A stretch of 16,944 bases of DNA, taken from NCBI GenBank assembly GCA_964605095.1, contig CAZSBS010000088.1, positions 1 through 16,944 on the forward strand. Reading direction: 5' to 3'. Each line of letters opens with the position of its first letter. Positions within the stretch are counted from its first letter, which is position 1. The position numbers and the translations under genes were made by a program. A model generated the notes under the pieces. The model was given only the letters and a program-made list of their open reading frames with translations. It was not told the DNA's origin and did no database searches. This DNA comes from JAUWQU01 sp964605095 (lineage in GTDB: Bacteria > Planctomycetota > Phycisphaerae > SM23-33). Below, one piece after another: positions 1 to 6,198 of this stretch.

Positions 1-1146
1 TGCACGTTCATGATCGGCCTTGCTGTGATGCTCTGGCCGATATTCTTCCCGGAGCGGCAGCATTTCACGGATATCACCGACAATTCCCCAGGCCCCGGCC
101 CGGCCGGGACGAAACTGGCCTCGGGCACCAAGACAACCACGCACCCGATAGTCGCGCCGGTCGTACCCGCCCCGGTCGCCAAGGTCGGCCCCGCCCCCCA
201 ACCGGCGACGCCCCAGCCCAGGTGCGACGTCGTGGGGCTGGTCACCACGACATTTGGGCCTGGCGGCTATTACCCGGCTGCACTGGGCTCGATCTACTGG
301 AAGATGACGGCTGAGATCAAGGCCGGCGCCGCCCCCATCGCGTTCAATGCCATGGGCAAGGACGTCCAGTTGTCCTTTGCCGGCAAGGTGGTGGACTCGC
401 TGGGCATTGCGGAAGACTCCCCGGCCGGCCAAGGCCCGCTGCCCCGCCTGGCCCGGCAGGGGGCGGTTTCGATCAAGCCCGGGCAGAGCCGCAAGGTCAC
501 GCTGCTCTTCGAGGTGCCGGCAGGGATATCCGCGGGCGAGTTGGTCATAGCCAAGATGAGATGCCCGTTCACGGTAAAGCTGGCCGAGCCTATTGCCCCC
601 GCGAGCCTGGCTGGAACGTTCGTCGAGGTCGCTCCTCGCAACCTTCAGCCGATGCTGGCCGACCCGGTGATGTCGGCTATCCAGTCCGCCGGCCGGCATG
701 AGTTGGCAGTACGGCCAAGCGCCAGCGGCCTGGAAGTCGAGATTCCCCAGGCTCAGGTTTACGGCCTGGCCACGCCTGCCGGCCCGGACGTCTACGGCGT
801 TGGCTTGGCCTACGGCGAGCACAAACTCGCCGCCAATCTGCGGTTCGTCGATGGCGGGCGGACCGCCATACTCTACCTGGCGGACAAACCATTCCACCAG
901 ATAACCTACGTAAACCAGTTCGCGTCGAGCCAGCCCCCGCCAAAGCCCGCCGCCGGGCCCGCGTCCAAACCGGCTGAGTCCGCCCCGGCCGCGTCGCAAC
1001 CGGCGATCGCCGAGAAGCCCGTCGACACTCCCGCCGCCGAGGCCGACAAGGGCCGCCGTCCGCCACGAACCGTAGCCATGCCCAAAGGCCCACCAGACCG
1101 AGACAAGGCCACCGACCTGCCACGCGGCAAAAGCATATTCGATTGA
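1..1146 (+). CDS. Hypothetical Pro/Ala-rich membrane-anchored protein, 5' partial
   Basis: The frame is open from the first base, so the gene probably begins upstream. An ATG at position 10 exists, but it would leave only about 12 hydrophobic residues (MIGLAVMLWPIFF) before a charged turn, which is short for a membrane anchor, and no ribosome site can be seen. After the anchor comes a linker of about 50 residues rich in Pro, Ala and Gly. A predicted beta-rich globular part follows, with alternating hydrophobic stretches such as KVTLLFEVPAG. The C-terminal tail of about 75 residues is again Pro/Ala/Lys rich. The layout suggests a protein tethered to the membrane with its globular domain outside the cytoplasm. 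I do not recognise the family. The KPGQ...VTLLFEVP stretch resembles DUF4352-type immunoglobulin-like domains, but that is only an impression. The stop codon (1144-1146) forms the first bases of the adjoining heptamer array. Confidence 0.6.
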   Translation, partial: CTFMIGLAVMLWPIFFPERQHFTDITDNSPGPGPAGTKLASGTKTTTHPIVAPVVPAPVAKVGPAPQPATPQPRCDVVGLVTTTFGPGGYYPAALGSIYWKMTAEIKAGAAPIAFNAMGKDVQLSFAGKVVDSLGIAEDSPAGQGPLPRLARQGAVSIKPGQSRKVTLLFEVPAGISAGELVIAKMRCPFTVKLAEPIAPASLAGTFVEVAPRNLQPMLADPVMSAIQSAGRHELAVRPSASGLEVEIPQAQVYGLATPAGPDVYGVGLAYGEHKLAANLRFVDGGRTAILYLADKPFHQITYVNQFASSQPPPKPAAGPASKPAESAPAASQPAIAEKPVDTPAAEADKGRRPPRTVAMPKGPPDRDKATDLPRGKSIFD

Positions 1147-1185
1147 CGGCGGAAGGCAGAAGGCTGAATGCGGAATGCCGGATGC
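1144..1185. repeat. Degenerate heptamer array filling a convergent spacer
   Basis: Six consecutive 7-base units fit the plus-strand pattern NGANNGC with few deviations. Unit two is GGAAGGC and unit five is GGAATGC. The first unit starts on the stop codon of the upstream plus-strand gene and the last ends on the stop codon of the minus-strand gene (1185-1187), so the whole spacer between two convergent genes is repeat. It has no coding potential and no U-rich terminator. The heptamer period is shared with arrays at 7716-7778 and 10660-10687, although the unit sequences differ. Confidence 0.7.
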
Positions 1186-1706
1186 TATGAGCCAGGCCTT
1201 TCTTGTTGGAGCAGCCTTGCCAGCCTGGCGGCGTAAAAACGCGCCAGCCCCAGCGGCACGGCCCCGGCGACGCCGAAGCTACAGTCGATAAGCCGCCAGT
1301 TGAAGGGGATCCCCCGCAGCGGGCCGAAGATCAAGGCTGTCGGCACGACGGCGGCGCATGCGATCAGCCCGAACGTGATGACCCACACGTTGCGAACAGG
1401 GTCCAGCAAAGGTCCGATGAACGCCACCGCTATCATGACGTGGGCGAACGCCAGCCAGTCCGTGCCATACGCGATGAACGGATACCGGGCGTTTGTCTCA
1501 TGGAGCCCCTGTCGCACAAACGCTATCCACCGGTGCAGCCCGTCAAGCGATTCCGGCGTCGCGGCCTGCGGGATACCCATCAGCCCGGCAAGCGTGTCTA
1601 TCTCCCACTCCAGCGGCAGGGCTGTTACGCCGCTGGCGACCAGCCCTATCACGAACAAGCCCAGAAGAACGCGAATCCGGCGGAGCACTGTGCGATTGTC
1701 AGTCAT
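1185..1706 (-). CDS. Conserved hypothetical four-helix membrane protein
   Basis: A 173-residue integral membrane protein with four hydrophobic segments, at about residues 11-30, 84-101, 107-128 and 143-160. A soluble loop of about 50 residues lies between helices one and two. The blocks YGTDWLAFAHV, GPLLDPVRNVWV and RGIPFNWRLIDCSFG look like a conserved family signature that I associate with uncharacterised bacterial proteins, but I know no function for it. Conserved charged and aromatic residues sit at the helix ends (D83, D102, R105, R131, D141). The start at 1706 is supported by an AGGA-like ribosome site about 10 bases upstream. The gene converges on the preceding plus-strand gene, and its stop abuts the heptamer array. 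The first 140 bases beyond its start (1707-1850) hold no gene. Confidence 0.72.
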   Translation of the reverse strand: MTDNRTVLRRIRVLLGLFVIGLVASGVTALPLEWEIDTLAGLMGIPQAATPESLDGLHRWIAFVRQGLHETNARYPFIAYGTDWLAFAHVMIAVAFIGPLLDPVRNVWVITFGLIACAAVVPTALIFGPLRGIPFNWRLIDCSFGVAGAVPLGLARFYAARLARLLQQERPGS

Positions 1707-1788
1707 GGCCCGGCCATCCTTTCTTCCCCCCGCGCTTTACAACGGCCGGGCATGAAGTTTCTTAGGCCGGAAAACGCACTGGCGGCAC

Positions 1789-1809
1789 CCTTGGGCATCG
1801 GCCCCAAGG
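1789..1809. other. Inverted repeat upstream of the isomerase-like gene
   Basis: Perfect 7-base arms CCTTGGG (1789-1795) and CCCAAGG (1803-1809) flank a 7-base loop. It lies about 30 bases before the candidate -35 box at 1838. It could be a regulator-binding palindrome or an RNA hairpin, but no U-tract follows on either strand, so an intrinsic terminator is unlikely. Confidence 0.35.
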
Positions 1810-1837
1810 AGCGGGCGATCAGGTATGCCGATTTCGG

Positions 1838-1866
1838 TTGATGCAGGCGTACGGCGCGGCTATTCT
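1838..1866 (+). promoter_or_regulatory. Candidate sigma-70-type promoter of the isomerase-like gene
   Basis: TTGATG (1838-1843), a 17-base spacer and TATTCT (1861-1866). Transcription would start near 1873, giving a leader of about 45 bases before the ATG at 1919. It is the best hexamer pair I found in this 206-base spacer. The evidence is sequence only. Confidence 0.45.
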
Positions 1867-1906
1867 GGCGGGAAATGGTTGAGGCTTCTCGCACTTATAT
1901 CCTTGC

Positions 1907-1911
1907 AGGAG
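1907..1911 (+). promoter_or_regulatory. Ribosome binding site that decides the 1919 start
   Basis: AGGAG at 1907-1911 lies 7 bases before the ATG at 1919 but only 1 base before the in-frame ATG at 1913. Normal spacing therefore favours 1919 as the start. Confidence 0.6.
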
Positions 1912-1918
1912 AATGCCG

Positions 1919-3493
1919 ATGTGTCATTCATATCGTCCGGCGTGTTGTTCCGGTTGCGCCCATGGTCTGAGCCGTAGGGGATTTCTGAAGGACTGCGGTG
2001 CCGTCGCGGCGGCGGGCATCCTGGCGCCGGGTCTTGCCCCGGCCGGGGAGCCTGAGGACCGGCAGGCCGGCGAAAAACCCCGCGTGGCCCTGGTGTTCCT
2101 GGCCAACAGTTCCGAACGCGAAATCTGGCCCTATCCCGGCTACGATTGCCCAAAACGCGAGCAGGAGATCATCAAGCTCTTGAAGGATGGCTGCCCGGGT
2201 GTGGACTTCGTCCCGGTCGTCGTGGCCCAGCCCGGTGATGTCCAGAAGGCCGTCGCCCTGAACGACACGGTGGACGGCTACCTGGTCTATATTGTCACAC
2301 TGAATTGGAACCTGCAAGGCGTGATGCAGACGATCAGCAAACTCGGCAAGCCGATGCTCGTGGCCGACGAGTACCTGGGCGGCTCCGGGCCGTTCCTTTG
2401 CGGCACGAGCGCCATGCGCCGGCGCGGGATTCCTGTGGGCACGATCGCCACCACGCGCCCGGACGACCTCGTTGCGGTCGGCCAGCTCTTTGCGGGCGTG
2501 AAAAAGCCCGGCACCACGCCGGCCTCGTTCGCCGGGCAATGCGAAGAGGCCTACCGGAGGACGTTCGCCAAGGCGGGTGACATGAAGTGCATCGAGGACA
2601 AGGTCACGATCACCGAGATCGCCGAGTGCATCAAGCGGCTCAAAGAGGCGCGGTTCTTGATCGTGGGCTCAGGCAAGCCGGGGCAGGAGCGGGAGTTCCT
2701 CGGGGCCAAGGGCATATATGTCGGCTTTGCCGAGTTCAAGGCCCTCTACGAAAAGATCGATCGCGACAAAGCCGCCGAATGCGCCGGCCGCTGGGCCAAA
2801 CAGGCCGAGAAGGTCGTGGAGCCCACGACGGAATGGATCAACAAGGCGGGCGCCGTCTACCTGGCCATGCTCGACCTGATGAAGGATCGCGGGGCCGACA
2901 GCATCACCATGAATTGCCTGGGCGGGTTTGGCAGCGGGCAACTCCCCGCTTATCCGTGCCTGGGCTTCATGCAAATCCTCGACGATGGCGGGCAGGGCGT
3001 CTGCGAGGCCATGCCCGACGACTCCGTCAGCATGATCCTGGCCCGCATCCTCACCGGGCGGGCGGGCTACGTCTCCGATCCGGCCCTGGACACGTCGAAG
3101 AACCAGGTTGTCTACTCGCACTGCATGGCCCACACGAAGGTTTTCGGCCCCAAGGGCGAGGCGAACAGGTTCCGCATCCGCACGCTGCACAACCGCGACC
3201 CGCGCGGCTGTTGCGCCGAGTCGTTCCTGCCCGAGGGGTACATGACCACCACATTCCGCACCAACATCGGGGCGAAAAAGCTGGTCCTGCACCAGGCCAA
3301 ATCGGTGGGCAATTTGGACGCCGACCGTGGCTGCCGCACGCAGCTCCTGGGCGATGTCCGCGGCGACATCGGCAAACTCTTCCGCGAGTGGGACCTCTTC
3401 GGCTGGCACCGTGTCACGGTCTATGGCGACATCCAGGAGCCGCTCGTGGAACTTGCCAAGGCCCTCGGCCTGGAGGTGGTGCAGGAAGCATAG
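1919..3493 (+). CDS. Tat-exported sugar isomerase-like protein (L-fucose/arabinose isomerase fold, probable)
   Basis: A 524-residue protein with a twin-arginine signal, LSRRGFLKDCG (residues 17-27), followed by an Ala/Gly-rich stretch ending near residue 43. It should be exported folded, or anchored, outside the cytoplasm. The mature part starts with a Rossmann-like strand (RVALVFLANS). The C-terminal third contains a YSHCMAHT block and a GCRTQLLGDVRGD block, resembling the C-terminal region of the L-fucose/L-arabinose isomerase superfamily. I recall planctomycete proteins of this style being annotated as isomerase-like, but cannot confirm it. In classical enzymes of this superfamily a metal ion catalyses aldose-ketose interconversion in the cytoplasm, so export is unusual. 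The n-region before the Tat motif is Cys-rich (C2, C9, C10, C13). The start was chosen by the AGGAG spacing. A KDPG-type aldolase gene follows after 94 bases, suggesting a shared role in sugar or sugar-acid breakdown. Confidence 0.55.
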   Translation: MCHSYRPACCSGCAHGLSRRGFLKDCGAVAAAGILAPGLAPAGEPEDRQAGEKPRVALVFLANSSEREIWPYPGYDCPKREQEIIKLLKDGCPGVDFVPVVVAQPGDVQKAVALNDTVDGYLVYIVTLNWNLQGVMQTISKLGKPMLVADEYLGGSGPFLCGTSAMRRRGIPVGTIATTRPDDLVAVGQLFAGVKKPGTTPASFAGQCEEAYRRTFAKAGDMKCIEDKVTITEIAECIKRLKEARFLIVGSGKPGQEREFLGAKGIYVGFAEFKALYEKIDRDKAAECAGRWAKQAEKVVEPTTEWINKAGAVYLAMLDLMKDRGADSITMNCLGGFGSGQLPAYPCLGFMQILDDGGQGVCEAMPDDSVSMILARILTGRAGYVSDPALDTSKNQVVYSHCMAHTKVFGPKGEANRFRIRTLHNRDPRGCCAESFLPEGYMTTTFRTNIGAKKLVLHQAKSVGNLDADRGCRTQLLGDVRGDIGKLFREWDLFGWHRVTVYGDIQEPLVELAKALGLEVVQEA

Positions 3494-3497
3494 GACA

Positions 3498-3533
3498 AGC
3501 TTGCTTGCGGCGCAATCGCCGGGAACGTAAGCT
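3498..3533 (+). other. Two-part hairpin between isomerase-like gene and aldolase gene
   Basis: Outer arms AGCTT (3498-3502) and AAGCT (3529-3533) enclose an inner stem GGCG (3509-3512) / CGCC (3517-3520) with loop CAAT. It starts 4 bases after the upstream stop. No U-tract follows, so it is more likely an mRNA processing or stability element than a terminator. Confidence 0.3.
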
Positions 3534-3587
3534 CTTGGCGCAGGATGTGGCAGGGCAGTTATCACCGGCGCGAGAAAGGATCAGCGG

Positions 3588-4241
3588 ATGTCCCAGGTTT
3601 CCGAGGCTACGGACAGGCTGTGCGACAAGGGCATTGTCGCGATCGTTCGAGCCAGGAGCAGCGGGCAGTTGATCGACGTCGCCCGCAGCCTGCTGGCAGG
3701 GGGAGTCGATTGCATCGAGATCACCATGACAACCCCCAACGCACTGGAGGTCATCCGCCAGTGCCGCAAGGCCGTCGCCGGTGCCATGATCGGCGTCGGC
3801 AGTGTGCTGGACGAAGCCGCCGCGGCGGCTGCGATCGAGGCGGGCGCCCAGTTCGTCGTCTCGCCCGTGTTTGTGCCCGGCGTTCTGGCCAAGGCCCACG
3901 AGCACGAGGTGCCCGTCGTGCCGGGCTGCTTCACCCCCACGGAGATACTAAATGCGACAAACGCCGGCGCCGACCTGGTGAAGGTTTTCCCAGCCGGACT
4001 TTTCGGGCCGGAGTTCCTCAAGGCTATCCTGGCCCCCATGCCGCACCTGAAACTCACGCCCACCGGCGGGGTGGACCTGGCCACCGCGGCGGCATGGATC
4101 GCCGCCGGCGCCAAGACGCTCGGCGTGGGGACTGCTCTGGTTACCAAGAAGGCCCTGGCCGAGGGCGACTTCGGCGAGATCGAGAGTCTGGCGCGCCAGT
4201 ACGTGCGGATAGTTGCCGACGCGCGAGCGAAGGCTTGTTGA
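3588..4241 (+). CDS. eda: KDPG-type aldolase (2-dehydro-3-deoxy-phosphogluconate / 4-hydroxy-2-oxoglutarate aldolase family)
   Basis: A 217-residue class I aldolase of the usual family length. The enzymes split 2-keto-3-deoxy-6-phosphogluconate into pyruvate and glyceraldehyde 3-phosphate, the last step of the Entner-Doudoroff route, or cleave related keto acids. Visible hallmarks are Glu44 in CIEITMTTP, the Schiff-base Lys132 in DLVKVFPAGLFG, GVGSVL (69-74) and PTGGVD (158-163). No signal peptide is present, so it is cytoplasmic. AAGGA at 3576-3580, 7 bases before the ATG, supports the start. The arginine of the E. coli Eda motif EVTLRTE is Thr48 here, so the substrate may differ from KDPG. 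It lies 94 bases behind the isomerase-like gene on the same strand, consistent with one sugar-degradation operon. Family assignment is firm; exact substrate is not. Confidence 0.9.
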   Translation: MSQVSEATDRLCDKGIVAIVRARSSGQLIDVARSLLAGGVDCIEITMTTPNALEVIRQCRKAVAGAMIGVGSVLDEAAAAAAIEAGAQFVVSPVFVPGVLAKAHEHEVPVVPGCFTPTEILNATNAGADLVKVFPAGLFGPEFLKAILAPMPHLKLTPTGGVDLATAAAWIAAGAKTLGVGTALVTKKALAEGDFGEIESLARQYVRIVADARAKAC

Positions 4242-4254
4242 ACATGGCCGGCGT

Positions 4255-4307
4255 ACACGAGCCTCGTGTCGCGGAGAAGATTGGTGGGGGTTTTGCCGCA
4301 GGGCAAA
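4255..4307 (+). terminator. Pair of hairpins after the aldolase gene, possible terminator region
   Basis: Fourteen bases after the aldolase stop, ACACGA (4255-4260) and TCGTGT (4264-4269) form a perfect stem with a 3-base loop. A second stem, TTTGCC (4292-4297) / GGCAAA (4302-4307), has a 4-base loop. Neither is followed by a clear U-run, so termination is an inference from position. Confidence 0.3.
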
Positions 4308-4319
4308 TCTGCTGCCACC

Positions 4320-4347
4320 TTGAAGTTGTTCATTAGTCCGCTAGAGT
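4320..4347 (+). promoter_or_regulatory. Candidate promoter of the seven-helix protein gene
   Basis: TTGAAG (4320-4325), a 16-base spacer and TAGAGT (4342-4347). The -10 box resembles the TAGAAA box proposed for purC. A start near 4354 would put the nonamer array at 4369-4404 inside the 5' leader of the gene at 4422. Confidence 0.4.
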
Positions 4348-4368
4348 AGTCCAGAACGCAAATGCACC

Positions 4369-4404
4369 GGCCTGTCAGGCCCGTCGGGCCTCCTGAACCT
4401 GCAA
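4369..4404. repeat. Degenerate nonamer array (GGCC every 9 bases)
   Basis: GGCC occurs at 4369, 4378 and 4387 and a degenerate AACC at 4396, giving four 9-base units of the form GGCCNNNNN, for example GGCCTGTCA. The periodicity also creates a perfect hairpin, AGGCCC (4377-4382) / GGGCCT (4386-4391), with a 3-base loop. A second array with the same core and period lies at 10501-10536. Confidence 0.6.
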
Positions 4405-4421
4405 GTTGCCAGCGGGACAAA

Positions 4422-5234
4422 ATGATCCGTAAACTCTATAAACTGACATCTCGTGCGGCGGGCTGGCTTGCGAGTCAGTCGGCGATGATTTTCATGCTTG
4501 CCGGCGACGAGCGTCTGGCGGCTGAGCCGCCGGAGCGTTTTGGCCGGGCTTGGCTGGGCCTGGCGGCGGGCTCGATGCTTTGGGGGATCGTGCTGGCAAA
4601 TGTCTGGGGCATATCGTGGACGGTGTTTCACGACCCGGAATACTACGTGATTATGCCCCCCGCGATCACGCTCGCGCTGTACTGCCTCTGGCCGTTCAAG
4701 CGGGCGGTGGGGGCGCTAGGGCGGCAGCTTGGCGGGCAGTCAGTGGAGGGGCGCATGGTCGCGGTTGCCGTTGTGGTTGTCGTGCTGGCGATGACCTTCA
4801 TGCGTCTTAGCCCAGACTCGTACCGGGGTGAGTTCCCCCGACTGCCTTGGTGGATCGCGTGGGTTCGCCCGCAGGACAAGCCCTACCGCGTGCTGTTGCT
4901 CATGCCCGCGTGGGGCACGTGGGCCATGCTCATAACGCTCAAGTTCTGCCGGCTTGGTGAGCGCACCGAGCCTCAGTTGGCCGCGCTGGTCCGCGGGTGC
5001 GACGCCGTGATGGTTGCCATCTTCATGGCCGTGCTGCTGGGCGTGTCCATCTTCTACTTCCACTACCTCGGCCTCGGCGGGCAGGTGCTCGTGCCGCTGG
5101 CGACCATAGTGGCCGCCATAGCCGGTGGCATCGGCTTTTGCCGGCCACCCGGCGGGCTCACCCGCCAGGGCCTGCTGGCGGCGAACCTCGCCACGCAGAT
5201 AGCGTTCGTAATGGCGTACCTGGTCGGGCGGTAG
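4422..5234 (+). CDS. Hypothetical seven-helix integral membrane protein
   Basis: A 270-residue protein with a positively charged, partly amphipathic N-terminus (MIRKLYKLTSRAAGW) and about seven hydrophobic segments. These lie near residues 44-66, 75-92, 110-127 and 155-175, plus three in the last 90 residues. A loop of about 25 residues rich in Trp and Pro precedes the fourth helix. I do not recognise the family and see no catalytic or transport motif. An in-frame ATG at 4362 would add 20 Pro/Arg-rich residues, but that stretch is the nonamer repeat, so I prefer 4422. Neither start has a strong ribosome site. The gene ends 55 bases before purC, which seems to have its own promoter. It could be a small transporter-like or membrane-sensor protein, but nothing in the sequence decides this. 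Confidence 0.65.
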   Translation: MIRKLYKLTSRAAGWLASQSAMIFMLAGDERLAAEPPERFGRAWLGLAAGSMLWGIVLANVWGISWTVFHDPEYYVIMPPAITLALYCLWPFKRAVGALGRQLGGQSVEGRMVAVAVVVVVLAMTFMRLSPDSYRGEFPRLPWWIAWVRPQDKPYRVLLLMPAWGTWAMLITLKFCRLGERTEPQLAALVRGCDAVMVAIFMAVLLGVSIFYFHYLGLGGQVLVPLATIVAAIAGGIGFCRPPGGLTRQGLLAANLATQIAFVMAYLVGR

Positions 5235-5253
5235 GGCCTGCCGGCATTAACAC

Positions 5254-5282
5254 TTGACCGCCCCGTGCGGCGGGAGTAGAAA
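5254..5282 (+). promoter_or_regulatory. purC promoter implying a leaderless transcript
   Basis: TTGACC (5254-5259), a 17-base spacer (5260-5276) and TAGAAA (5277-5282). With the usual 6-7 base distance to the start point, transcription would begin at 5289-5290, on the A of the purC ATG. No ribosome site has good spacing to that ATG: GGGAG at 5272-5276 is 13 bases away. Confidence 0.5.
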
Positions 5283-5289
5283 ACGGGTT

Positions 5290-6183
5290 ATGAGAAGCAC
5301 CGCATTACTGACGACGTCGGTCGCGCACTACCCCAAGCGAAGCGGGAAGGTCCGGGACATCTACGAGCTTCCGGACCAGTTGCTCATCGTCGCCACCGAC
5401 CGCATAAGCGCATTTGACGTGGTCATGCCAAACGGCATACCCGACAAGGGCCGGGTGCTTACCCAGATTAGCGCCTTCTGGTTCGACCTGCTGGCGGATG
5501 TTACCCCCAACCACCTGATCTCCACCGCCCTGAAGGACCTGCCCAACGACTGCCAGGACGAGGAGCTCGATGGGCGGTTCATGCTCTGCCGCAAGTGCAA
5601 GGTGGTGCCCATAGAGTGCGTGGTCCGCGGCTACCTAGCCGGCAGCGGCTGGCGGGAGTACAAGCAAAGCGGCATCGTGTGCGGCATCGCCCTGCCCGAT
5701 GGCCTCAAGCAGTGCTCCGAACTGCCCGAGCCGATCTTCACGCCCTCGACCAAGGCCGAGCGGGGCCACGACGAGAACATATCCTTCGATCAGGCGGCCG
5801 GGCTCGTCGGCCTGGAGATGATCGGCGCCCTGCGCGAGCGGTCGCTGGAACTCTACAAGACCGGGCGGGCCTACGCGGCCGAGCGAGGCATCATCCTTGC
5901 CGACACCAAGTTCGAGTGGGGTACGGACGAGCACGGCGAGCTTCGGCTGATCGACGAGGTGCTCACGCCGGATTCATCCCGCTTCTGGCCGGCCGACCAG
6001 TACAAGCCCGGCCGAGACCAGCCCAGCTTCGACAAGCAGTTCGTCCGAGACTACCTCGACAGGGTCAAGTTCAACCGCACGCCTCCCGGCCCGGTCCTCC
6101 CGGCCGACATCGTCCAGAAGACGCGAGCCAAGTACATCGAGGCCTTCACCCGCCTGACCGGCCAGGACTTCCCTTGGGAGTGA
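5290..6183 (+). CDS. purC: Phosphoribosylaminoimidazole-succinocarboxamide synthase (SAICAR synthetase)
   Basis: A 297-residue cytoplasmic ligase of purine synthesis. It joins CAIR and L-aspartate with ATP hydrolysis to give SAICAR. Family blocks appear in order: the ATP-binding SGKVRDIYELPD near residue 20, DRISAFDVVMPNGIPDKG (about 39-56), ECVVRGYLAGSGWREY in the middle, FTPSTKAERGHDENIS, the ADTKFEWG block, and DEVLTPDSSRFWPADQY with QPSFDKQFVRDYL near the end. The length suits the longer SAICAR synthase form, and no key motif is missing. An in-frame TTG at 5254 lies in the proposed -35 box and would add 12 residues that are not family-like, so ATG 5290 is chosen. It stands alone among purine genes here. 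It converges on the minus-strand BNR gene with 15 bases between stops and no terminator hairpin. Confidence 0.96.
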   Translation: MRSTALLTTSVAHYPKRSGKVRDIYELPDQLLIVATDRISAFDVVMPNGIPDKGRVLTQISAFWFDLLADVTPNHLISTALKDLPNDCQDEELDGRFMLCRKCKVVPIECVVRGYLAGSGWREYKQSGIVCGIALPDGLKQCSELPEPIFTPSTKAERGHDENISFDQAAGLVGLEMIGALRERSLELYKTGRAYAAERGIILADTKFEWGTDEHGELRLIDEVLTPDSSRFWPADQYKPGRDQPSFDKQFVRDYLDRVKFNRTPPGPVLPADIVQKTRAKYIEAFTRLTGQDFPWE

Positions 6184-6198
6184 GGCGCGCCGGCAACG

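Noticed and set aside
1144..1185. CRISPR array
   Set aside because: Units are 7 bases with no spacers. None of the repeats in the window has CRISPR-length repeats or unique spacers, and no cas gene is present.
2669..3565. A 298-codon minus-strand open frame opposite the isomerase-like gene
   Set aside because: It is antisense to a gene with a Tat signal, ribosome site and promoter, and has no recognisable motif.
6184..6198. Bidirectional terminator between purC and the BNR gene
   Set aside because: The 15-base spacer is too short and has neither a convincing stem nor a T-run.
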